Shown in pieces: positions 45,701-57,700 of a DNA stretch of 64,000 nt. Source of the stretch: Amphiura filiformis (taxonomy: Eukaryota; Echinodermata; Ophiuroidea; Amphilepidida; Amphiuridae); contig NC_092637.1 in the NCBI RefSeq assembly GCF_039555335.1, positions 7,584,038 through 7,648,037 of the forward strand, given 5' to 3'. The notes below the pieces were generated by a model, which did no database searches, was not told the origin of the DNA, and was given only the letters and a program-made list of their open reading frames with translations. Made by a program: the position numbers and the translations under genes. Position 1 is the first letter of the stretch; the number at the start of each line of letters is the position of its first letter.

Positions 45701-48700
45701 TACATTAAAACAATTTTTAATGTAACTAGAATAATTTTGTCTTCAAAATTGTCATTCAACTTCAAAACATCGAAAACCAAACTGTGAACGTGGTAACGCA
45801 CAGTTGTACAAAAGTACGTTATAACCATCCTAAGCCATTGTAGCTTAATTAAAACCAAAATTGCAATAAAGCAGATTTTTCTTAATGAAATGATTCCAGG
45901 AAAAAAAAAAAAATCTTGTTCCGTACAAGATATTGAATTAGGTACATTCAAACATCCAATCCTCCAAAACAGAATTTAAATAGGACCTGCCCGAACGACT
46001 TTTGCCCATTTCTGATATCACCGAGTGATTATTAATAACCTTTATCCCTTAGACTGTTTCTGTTTGATACAGTCGATCTATTCATCTAGAACATTCAATT
46101 GTGAAGATCAGTTGGGTTATACCTTAATGTTACACGAAATCAGGGTTAGGGTTAGCTGAGGTTAGGATTAGGGTTAGCTGGGGTTAGGATAGGATTAGCT
46201 GAGGGTTAGGATATGATTACTGTTAAGGTTAGGGTACACGAAATGATTACGTGAAGAATCGACTGAACTTGACTGAACCATAGTCCACTAAAACGCGGAC
46301 AAGAAACACAACAAGTCAATTAATCGAACTGCATGCTGGGGTAGTGTATGCAATATACCACTAATATTCACGCGACCATGCGTGCACACACAACCATTCA
46401 ACGCAAGAGCAAAGCAACTGTTACGCTCAGCCAATTACTTCTCGTAATATCCATGAAATATTTAGATACCTTACTCTACATAATCTTAAACTTGTGACAC
46501 GTGACTGTAGCAAACTTTAACATCTTTTCGATTAAATGATTAATGAAATGATTAGACAAAATCATCAAATAGGCCTACTGCGATTTAGCGCCGACATGCC
46601 AAAAACGCCTTCAAAAAATCAACCAAAATCAATAGAATCTGAATTTGAAAGAAAATCGCACCCATAATAATTTGGTTTCAATAATTATCACTATTAAACA
46701 AAACCGAAATTAATGTCACGAAGATGTCCCTTTTTACACAAAATTATGAAAACATTAACACAACTATAAAATGTGCTAAATTATAACGGCAACGTGCTGA
46801 CTAAAGTCAAAGCATAAAATACGAATTCAACCCATTCATGCGTGGCAATCTGAAATCGGGAAAAATTTTTTGTTGTTATACAATTCTGCTTTGACTTTTC
46901 CTCGCTCTGTGTCAAACATTTTTAACAACCATTCTAAAGCAATTATAAAACATCAGTCATATAAAACCATAGATAGTTTACACTGTCAATAAACAGTTGA
47001 GATACATCATGATTCTAAATGATAATATAGGGCACATTAATTATAAATCGGAAATTGTGACTCCTCTAACGTCAAAACAACAATGAATGAAAGAAAGTTA
47101 CGCAACTTGAACAAACCGCTATAGATAAACAGTTGGTTCCAGCTGAGAACCGGTGGTTTTGTCTGAAGTTGTTTTCCAGCATCTTCATCCTTATTTCTCA
47201 TGAAGATAAAAGTTTTAAATATATATAACAAAACACATCTTATCGTCCAAATCAAAAGAACATAATCACACTTTTCTGAAATTGTAACTCTCTTTAGATA
47301 CCTTTTTGAACGGAATTGGAAGGAAGCATTTTCACGGACATGGGCTCTAGGGCCTATCATGTGACAAAATTCAACATGTTTAACGAATTTGACTTAAAGC
47401 ATGATGTATCTCAATAACCTAAGTAACACCACAGGTATTTTGGAGTGTGGTAAGACACACTTGTATAAAACATTAATACCATAATGTCCATTTAAGTTCC
47501 CCAGTGCGTTAAAGTTCAAATATTAAGTATAAATAACGTCCTCAGCGCATAAGTTCAAATAAGTATAAATAACGTCCTTTTGAGTTCCTCAGCGAATAAT
47601 GTCAAGTTCAAATAAGTATAAATAACGTCCATTTGAGTTCCTCAGCGAATAATGTCAAGTTCAAATAAGTATAATCCTTTTGTTAAGGCAATTTCCACGG
47701 GGACTTAAAAGCTGGTTTAATAGCGTTTAGTATTGCAATGACATGTCCAAAATATTCCAGATTTAGTTGTACGCATCTTTTTATCAAAATGTAACAAACC
47801 GTCATAATATATTCCTCTAATCTCCGCAAGAGTCAATCAGTTTATAAGAAACAATCACCAGAACACCAGTGCTTTGCATGGTCATCAAGTTCAAACGGTT
47901 GTCGAAAAGGCCGAAAATCATGACATCATTTGTCACAAAAACGGTTCCGTATATCCATCCTTTCACAAGTTTCAATTCAAATCCAAGTGCAGTAAACGCT
48001 AGTTATGTCCATTTATCAAAAAAATTCAAACAACCGTCGGGATAATTATAGAAATGGACTTAAGCGTTTTCCCATGCATTTTTAAGGTCCTGTTGAAGAT
48101 GTCCAAAGAGTGTATGGCAATATTCCTTAACATTGTGAACTTGGTCCGTTTGGGACTGTTGAAGATTATTTAATTTCTCATCCACCGACTGAAGCCGTTG
48201 TGACATTGTAGCCACAGCATCTGCCAGCCTCCGCACCTCTTCAGCGAGTGACTGTTCTTGTGGTGGTTGCATTTTCTTTTTCTTGGGAGGGGTAGGAATA
48301 TCATCTGGTCGTGGTAATTGGGTCCATTGGAATGACTGGGCTGCAGGAGCTGGAGGTGCTGTCGCCGTGGTTGAGGGCATCCCGGATGCACTTGAGCTTG
48401 ACGCATTATACATGTTATACGGAAATGTTAGAGCTGGAGATGTCACCGTGCCGGTAGAAAGTACCCCGGATGGCATGGTACCTGAAAGAGTTGCAGCGTT
48501 TGAAGGAAATATAGTCAGTTGGTCGCCAAAATTCGGCACTGACACTGCTACAGTAGTAGACGAACCTGGGTCCTGTGATGGGGGTGGGCCTACCGCTGAC
48601 GTTGATGGTGGGGCATACCCCTGGGGTGATGATCTGGAAGTTTGTTCCTCATCATGAAGAATTGTATCTGTCGGGGACCTAGGCATGTCCCCCAGTTCTG

Positions 48701-51700
48701 TGGCGTCGAGGTCGTCGGTCGTGATAACCCTCGTGGCAGCTATGTGGTCATACAGCTCTTGCGTGAGATTCCCACTCTGGAGATCCAGCGGCAGCTGCCT
48801 ACTCCTCCATAAATTGATATTAAATTTCTCTATATCTCCAACATTCGCATCTTCTATGTGCTTAATGTGACCCTTAGTTTTGGTGTGCTGGAGCAGCCGG
48901 TATCTGTGAGAAAATCCATCACGGCAGTAACAGCACATGTATTCACTGTATTTCCAATTGCAGTGATCCGCAAAATAATGCCTAAATACAGTCACTTTGT
49001 CCTTGGCAATGACTTTGCCGAAACATCCCTGGTGTGGGCACTCGAACATAGTGAAAAGTTGATTTTAATAATATAAATAATATAAATGATCCAGAGGTGC
49101 AATTATTTTTTAGCAGTGCTGTGATGACCGAGAGTTGTTGAGAAGTGATGATCTGAGATGGCGGTGACGTAATATTTGCACCCATCAATTTAAGTGCTGG
49201 GGGTGTGGCCTAACAAAAGTTGTGGTGGTCAGAAAAAATCTAGTCCGTCGTTTCATGTCCTTGGACCGGTAAACCGTGTGTTTTATTTCTTCGGAGAGAT
49301 AAACTAAGCAGGAAGGCACGCAACTGCAAAAATTGATGAGTCCCGCCTTCAGGTGTGAAGTTAACTTTAAAAAAAAAATCAGAGCTCGTCCATCTCATGT
49401 CCTTGGACCGGTAAACTGTGTGTTTGGTTCGGAGAGATAAACTATTCAGACACGCAACTGTGCAAAAAATGATGAGTCCCGTCTTCAGGTGTGAAGTTAA
49501 CTTTTTTTTTTTTTCTTTGTGAAAAAAAATCGAGCTCGCCCATCTCATGCCCTTGGGCCGGCAATTGTTTTTGTTTTCGGATAAACCATTTCGGATAAAA
49601 CTACGACTTTCCATATCAGACAACCGGCGTCCCGTGCAAAAAAAAATTGTTTAAGTAAGATGTTTCCAACTTGACACTTCGTTTAACTTAATGATGAAAA
49701 GTCACAATTGTTTTTTTTGAATGTGCAAAGTTAATAATCTAAGGCATAGTCATTTAACCGTGACGGTGGTCGTCTTTTTCTTTGCCCTGTTTTCCGAGAT
49801 ACATTTATGTTATCATCTACATGCGCATTGTCACTCTCATGGTCAATATCCGTTTTAGTCTGTTTTGACCTTTTGTTTCTAGATTTCAGTCTTTGACCTT
49901 AGCATGCTTAGGTTGATTATCGCCTGAGGGAGGGGTGGGGTTAAGCATAGATACTGGCACTGCTGGTTGCTGAACATCACTGTTTTGACTCTTTTTATCA
50001 GTTTCTGCCCGAATTTTTCGTTGCATAATCTCCATCCAAGTCGGAATCTCCGAACTACTGAATATTTTAAGCCTGTCATGGTGCAGTATCTTAGGTTTCC
50101 CTTTTTGTTGAAATCTCACTTCGTATAGTAAATCACTCAGTTTCCGGGTTATAACATAAGGTCCTTTCCATCGAGCCTGCAGTTTTGGTGAAAGGCCTTT
50201 CGTTTTAGTCGAATCTCGAGTATATACTATGTCCCCTGCTCTATATGCATTAAACGAGATCCTAACATCATGATCTCTCCGTTGGCGTTCTCCCACCTTC
50301 TTAAGATTCGATCGCACTATATCCTGTATTTTTGTCAGATTTTCATTCAAGTTCACGACATATTCAGAAACATCTGTTGGTTCTTGCTCATGTGGAGATC
50401 CCAATAGAATATTAATAGGTTGATGGGTTTCTCTACCCAACATTAACATATTTGGGGAGTATCCCGTGCTTTCATGTTGACAACTGCGGTAAGCTGAGGT
50501 GAGAAGTGGTAGGTGCAAATCCCATGTTCGATGGTAGTCATCGACATATGCCGATATCATGTCTAAAAGAACTTGATTGAAGCGTTCAACTTGACCATTA
50601 CTTTGCGGGTGGTAGCTACTTGTCCTTGTCTTATTTATCTCCAATAGTTTGCACATGTCCTGAAACAATTTTGCTTCATACGTCGCCCTTGATCCGAGTG
50701 AATATCGAGTGGGCATCCGTATCTTGAAATGAACTCATATACAATTTTATGGGCTACCACTTGTGAAGTTTGATCAGGAATTGGATAAACTTCTATCCAT
50801 CTGGTAAACTGGTCTTGTACAAGAAGTATGTATCTGTTTCCATTATCACTTAGTGGTAACGGTCCTAATATATCCGTGACTATGCGATCGAGGGGTGCTC
50901 CAATTTGATATTCATGAAGTGGTGCCCTTGGAGTACGTTGCTGTCGTTTTCTTGCTCCACATTTTACACAAGTTCGTATATGGTTACGGACAAAATCTTT
51001 CATTTTGTACCAATAAAAGTTTTGTTTCACCTTCTTATAAGTCTTTTTCACGCCAAGATGTGCTGATGTCTTCGCATCATGGGAAGACTGTAGAATGGTC
51101 TTTTGGAGGCAGCGTGGAATCACGAGTTGTAAATGAGATTTGGACTTGTCTGTGGTGTGGTAATGCTTGTATAAAACTCCATTTTGTAATTGAAGCTGAT
51201 CCCACATTAACCACAGCTGACGTGTGCACGGGCTTTCTCGGTGAACTTGATCAGGGTTTGGTCTTGTAGGTGATGTCTTTAACCAATCAATAACAGGTTG
51301 AAGGTCTGGGTCTTCTTGTTGTAATTTTTCTAGTTCAGCTGAGTCATATCCGGGTATCCACGATGTTTTTACCGTTTCAGTCGTTAAACCGATATTTCGG
51401 GCGGCTCCAGCCCTAGTATGAGTGGCAAAATCTCCTCGTAGAGGGGGATACTCATCAGTCTTATTCTCTTTTCCGCGTGTTTCAGAGTCATTATGTTCTG
51501 TCATCATCCGTCTTTTAATTATTCCTCCAACATAAGACAAAAGATCCTTTACTGTATAACTCTTAAGCCGTGATATCTCATAACATTGCCCATCGGCCAC
51601 TGTCTGGTGAACGCGTTTCACCCAGTGCTGCATGGCATATATCCCGCTTCCAACAGTAAACAAAACACTTTTTAACAGCAACATAATGAACATAAACAAA

Positions 51701-54700
51701 AACACGGGTCCAGTTTCTTGAACAAAATCAACAACATTATCCTGATCGCTTGTACTAGGTTCAGCCTTTTGCTCGTCTGTCTCTAAGGTTTTTATATTTG
51801 AACTGTCATCCATATAACCTGATTTAATTTGTTTGCAGCTTCGTGGTACCACGTCATCAGCGTCATTAAACTTTGACCATTTGTTATGTTTTTGAAGACA
51901 TTGGTCACATCCTCCACACGGAAGATTTGTCAAAATCGTGTTACCATCGTAACACGTACATTCCTCAGGATCACAAATTGTCGTGATAAAGAATCAGCAT
52001 TTCCATGCTTCTTTCCAGCTCAGTGCAAAATTTCACAATCAAATTGGCTTAATATTTCCAACCACCGTGCCATTTGATCAATTGGATCCTTAAAAGACAT
52101 TAACCATCTTAATGCGCTATGATCCGTAAGTGCATAATAAAATGCCTACCTAACAAGTAATGTCTAAATTTCTGCACAAATGCTATGACGGCTAAGAGTT
52201 CACGTTTAGTGGTGCAATATCGCTCTGTGACTTATTCATAGACCTACTTGCAAAAGATATCGGTCTTTCTTCTTCTTGTTGCGTTTGTTCACACCATTGC
52301 ATTTGGCTTAAGGTACACCCTATACCGGTGTCAGATGCGTCGGTATCCAAGATAAACAACCCTTGATTATTTGGATACGCCATTACTTCTTCGCCTGTTA
52401 AAGCGTTTTTAATGTCTCAAACGCCGCTTGGCACTCTGCTGTCCATGTAAACGCTTGCCCGGCCTCAAGCAAACGATTTAACGGACTTGCAATCGTCGCA
52501 AAGCTCTTAATAAATCTCCTGTAGTAGGAACAAAGACCTAGAAAAGATCGGACCGCCGTCACATTCTTTGGGGTTGGCCAATCCTGTACCGCTGAACTTT
52601 GTCCGGATTCGGCTTTACTCCTTCTGGTGTCACCAAATGACCTAAGAAAAGAACTTCGTTCTTAAAAAGATCACATTTGCTCGGCTTAAGTTTCAAACCT
52701 GCTGTACCTAGACGATTTAACACCGCATCAAGTCGGCTGAGGTGTTCTTCGAAAGTTGACGAAAATATAATTATGTCATCCAGATATATCAGGATTGTTT
52801 TCCATTGTAACCCCGATAACACTAACTCCATGCATCTTTCAAAAGTGCTGGGACCATTTGCCAGGCCGAACGGCATTGTTACATATTCAGAGACCACTTC
52901 TTGTCACAAATGCCGCTTTTGCATCTGTCTTCTTTCTTGACTTCAATTTGCCAATACCCGATTGTAGGTCAAGTGTAGAAAACATTTTCGCACCATCTAA
53001 ACAATCTAAACAATCATCCACACGGGAAGAGGATAAGCGCAAAACTTACTTAATTTATTTACAGCTCTGTAATCGATACACGGTCTCACAGTTCCATCCT
53101 TTTTCCTGACAAACACCATTGGGGATGCCCATGGGCTTGTGGACTTTGTAATAACTCCTGCTTTAAGTTGACTTTCTATTACTGCCTCTTCCTCATGTTC
53201 AAATGCTTTTCGTGGGCTTACGTGGTCTTTGTCGAACTGGTTTTAAGTCCCCTGTATCTATTAGTGCTGGACCACTGAAGTTCTTCCGTGGTCATCAGGA
53301 GATTTTGCAAATGTATTTCTATGCTTTTCAAGTAAGTCTTTAAGTGATTCGCTTTGATTTGCATCAAGCTCTGAACAGCATCTATCATATAAATCACATA
53401 GAGGTTGTGACCATTCATCACGCTCATTACTTTTGACTTCATTTTGATCGCTATTTGTCATGTTCAAGGTGCGCATCCCGACGCTTTGTTACATGCTTTA
53501 GAATTTTCTTGCTCATTAAAATCGCTCACATATTCAACTTCGTGCAAAAAACCAATTGTAGTATCTTTCCTGATCAGTATATCCTCGGAGGATGAATTCA
53601 TCATTCTTACAGGAATTTCAGCTCGACTAGGGTCAATAAGGGAGCGTCCGACGATAAGGCTTTCACTTATTTTCCTTAAGCAACCTGGTTCAACCAAACC
53701 ATACTTTGATTCAAAGGTTAAGGCATTGCTGATGTTTCCTTCAACAACTATTTCGCTGTATGCGGGTATGCACACCTGTTTTAGGATAGCAATTTTTCGG
53801 GCATTATACACGCAATCATTCTGCCCTCTGATTATGCAATCTACCCACACCCCGTCAACTCTGAATTCTCCTCTCGCTTCTAAGGCACAATCATATTGGT
53901 ACATGAAGTCAAAACCTAATATAGCACTTTCTTCAATAGGAGCAACATAAACATTCCATCCGAATTCTTGGTTACCAATTCCAATTTGTATACATGCAAC
54001 ACCATCTATAGCTATCATTTCGTTATTTGCCGTTTCCAATTTAGTTTTCTCCGTAGGCATTTGAAGGTGAGGGCGTCTTCTTGGCGATAGGCTGTTGAAC
54101 AAATCTCTAGAAATCACTGTAACCTCTGCACCACTATCTATTAAAAATTCTGTTTCAACTTCAAAAATGGTTGCAGTCAAAAATGCCGATAATCCTGTTT
54201 TTCTTTCTTGGCAACTTCCAATCCTTACAATATGAACGGGTCCCTCTTCTTGTTGGACCGGAGCCGGGCCGGAGGGCCCGGTCCTTATTGGTTTCCCGCC
54301 TGTCCATCACTTTTAGCTTCCTTGCTTTCTAAGCTATTTTTCAAGGGGCAATTTCTCGCATAGTGCCCATCTCCATTACAGTTCCAGCACTTGAAATCTT
54401 CCTGTGCTTTATCAGATTTGTTTCTATTATTATAACGTCCTCTGTCCGGTTTGCGATTATAATATCTCTCACCACTTTTGTTCTTGGCAGCCATTACTTC
54501 CAGAAGTTCCTTCATTCGGTTATCAAAGGCAGTTAGCATCTCCTGGAATTGTGTTACATAAGTACCGGGTTTTGTGTCCAATTGTTGAGCAGTAGCTTCA
54601 TTGCCTTGTTGTATTGCCCGTATTGCGCGGGTTTGACCTTTTGAGGATTCTTCCTTCAATGTCATATAGTGTTCGGCAGCTACTCGGGCTTCCTCAATGT

Positions 54701-57700
54701 CCTTTGGATCTTTCATCCCAACCGACATAACCATCTGGGGATCATTTAATCCCTTTATGAAATATCTCAATCCAATGGTTTCACGGGTTGTCTCATCGGC
54801 TGTGGGGTAGCCCTTCAAAACTAGCCTCCTAACATCCGCGGTGTAGTCTGTTAGTGTTTCCTTGGGGCCCATCTTCTTGGCCTCTAACTGTGCCGAAAAT
54901 AAGTGGGCTGATCGCCTGTCACCAAATCTGTTTTCCAGAGCTTTCTCAAGCAATTCTGCTGAATTAAGAATGTCCTCATCAAGCTCTGAAAAAGCATATG
55001 TCGCGCGTCCCTCTTAAACTGCTGATGAGTCTAAATATGCGTCATCTTCTGTCCAACAGCATGCAGCTGCTAAACCTCTGAAGGGCTTGATAAAACTTTC
55101 CCAGGGCTGTTTTCCATCAAATAATCCCTGACGTGGAAGAGGGACAGCTAGATTTTTTCGCTGTTCCTTACTCTGGCTATTTGTGGAGCTAGATCTGTTG
55201 ACGAGTCCTGATGGACTGTCCGAAGAGCTACGCTGTCCATACGCCTCTGATCTTGTTTCACTTTTTGCAGCCTGTACCGGTGGTGAAGACATGTTAATTG
55301 ACTTTTCTCCCATGTCCCGCGAGTACCGCAATTCGTGCATTTCTTTTTCATGTATCTTGCTCTTTCTCGTTCTTCTTCCACTCTATATTCCGCACTCTCA
55401 GCTCTTTTATTCGCCTTTTCAAGTTCAGCAATAATCCTTCCTTCGCGTTCCTTTATAATTCTTTCTCGCTCTTCAGCTTCTACTAAACCTTGCCTCATCA
55501 TTTGAAGATCCTGTGTAACTCTGGTAGCATTGTCTTTTGATTCAAGTTCTTTCTTACTGGCTTCAACAAGGCGAGTTTCCATTGCAGAAATTATTTCTTG
55601 AAACTCCATTTTCAACTGATTACGCACGCGAGAAATTCGATCTTCCTCAGTTACTCGTGCTGTCTCTTCTGCTCTCGATAGTTCATCCAATGCATGTTCC
55701 GCTTTTCCGCTCTTGTCGCTGTTTCATTTAATTCAGTTCTCACCATTTCTAATTGTTCCTTTAACAAATCCATATCCTCCGTGATTGAAGAAGGAGACCC
55801 TGCTCGTGCTTGAGAACTTCTTCTTCTCCTACTGCTTTTAGGCATCTTGTCGTCCGAGTGGTTGCATTAATAATTATGAAAACGTGTTGAAGTCCAAAAT
55901 CCCGTCGCTGCCACCAGTGTTGCGAACCCTTATTTTGGAGTATCACAATGATTATTAATAATATAGGCCTACAGAAACACGACAACTAAGAGCAAGACAT
56001 TGATGATTCACTTAAGGTTTTATTATAACGTATATGATCATGAACATGCTGCGAATACTTGAATAAACAATCGACTCGAATAAACAAAAGACTCTGAACT
56101 GAATGATTACTCTTACCAAGCACGTGGCTTATATATGGCTCATTAGCATACGATCAAAACTTTGTAGGGGTCAAACTGCAGATTTCAGGGAGGTCAACCA
56201 CACATTTTTTTGGAGTACCCCTCGGGCGATATCACACCTATATTTTCTGGGCCCAGATCTGTGAGTTTGTACTCGCCAAACTATTTGTAGGATCGCACGT
56301 CCTGGGTCTGAATCTGTGGATGATTTGTTCTCGCCAAACTATTTGTAGGATTGCACGTCCTTGGATCTGAATCTGTGGATGATTTGTTCGCCAAACTATT
56401 TGTCGGAGTGCACGTCCTTGGATCTGAATCTGTGGTTGATTTGTTTACCCTGAATATTAGCTACTCTTGTTTTAGTGTCATAAATTAACGATATAAGACA
56501 AATCTTATATAGGCCATAATCGTGCATAATTATTATCAAACATGATCTACAGGATCATAACAATACTCTATTAATGACTGTTTTCAAATGTTTAAAGAAT
56601 GAATATCCATCATACTTATCTTCTCAATTTGATTTTGTTCATGATAACCATAATCATATAACTAGAAATCATACTTCTAATACATTGATTGTACCAAAAT
56701 TTAAATCAAATTCAGGTCAACGTACGTTTCACGTCAGGGCAGCCTATGCATGGAATTCTTTGCCACCGACAGTAAGAGCTCAGATGGAAAATATGACTTT
56801 AGGCCAATTTCAATCAAAAATTAAAGAAATTTAGGCCTGTCTTTATCTATATTTTATTCATTTACTTGCTTGATTTTTGTATATAAATATAATTATTGTA
56901 TTTCTGTATTTTGAATCATGGTATTTATAATTATCTTGTAGTTGATGATATCATTATACTTATTTGTAATATATTGTAAATACATTGTAAATACTGTATG
57001 ATACTTTGTAAATATTGTGTATCGTAATATATTTTGTTGCTATATAACATGTATCAATGAGGGCCTGCTTGAAAAGCAGTGCTTGTCACTGAAGCAGTAT
57101 AACCCTCAATAAAGAAAGAATAAATAATAATAATAATAGACATAGGCTAAATATACAGTTTCATTGATTTGGAAATTTAAGGCAAGTTGTTTTAGGCTTA
57201 CGAAATAAATGTTCATTTTGTCAGAAATCTGCTGTGCTACTGTGTCTCATCTCAAGTTGAGAATAAGTTAATAACGCCATGTTGGATTTTGTAGGTGCAC
57301 TAACCTAATCCCACGGCACGTATGCACACACATAGAAGGGCTGCCATCACAACCGTGAACGCACTGAAGCAAGTCTGCCACAACAAAAATCAACATGACT
57401 GTATTCTCAACTTGAGACGAGACACAGTATAGTTGGATTCCTTGCATCATATCCTTTCTGAAAATGTATACCTTTATTACAAACTAGCACACAAGATCAA
57501 ATTAATGATGCTTTTATAATATTAATATTTTATGGTATTAAAATCATTATAATATTAATATTTTATGGTATTAAAATCGTTATTCTTAATATATCAATAT
57601 ACAGGGGAAAGAAGAATTACGCATCTTACACTAGCACAATAAACATAAACTTACAAATGGAAACATGACATGCATAGGCAGATATACCAGTATTTTCGCA

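Larger units (their letters stand above)
45040..48059 (-). other. Non-coding 3' region of the LTR element
   Basis: About 3 kb between the zinc-finger ORF and the 3' LTR. Open frames are short and without motifs. It contains the telomere-like insertion (46131-46260) and a tandem repeat (47495-47685). Confidence 0.6.
44382..56562 (-). mobile_element. Ty3/gypsy-type LTR retrotransposon, 12.2 kb
   Basis: Two 645-bp LTRs (TG...CA) are flanked by a 4-bp target duplication, ATAC, at 44378-44381 and 56563-56566. On the minus strand the order is 5' LTR, tRNA-Leu-like primer site, gag with zinc knuckle, protease, reverse transcriptase, RNase H, integrase with GPY module, an extra zinc-finger ORF, about 3 kb of non-coding DNA, purine tract, 3' LTR. 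Protease-RT-RH-IN order assigns it to Ty3/gypsy (Metaviridae). By eye the LTRs differ at only about ten positions, so the insertion is fairly recent, yet gag-pol is frameshifted in several places and cannot act alone. Confidence 0.92.

Noticed and set aside
45664-47360. 95- and 107-codon frames downstream of the zinc-finger ORF as a possible env
   Set aside because: No signal peptide, cleavage site or fusion-like segment, and no link to the pol frame; composition looks random.
48283-48657. 124-codon plus-strand frame
   Set aside because: Shadow of the zinc-finger ORF on the opposite strand, in its Pro/Ser-rich section.
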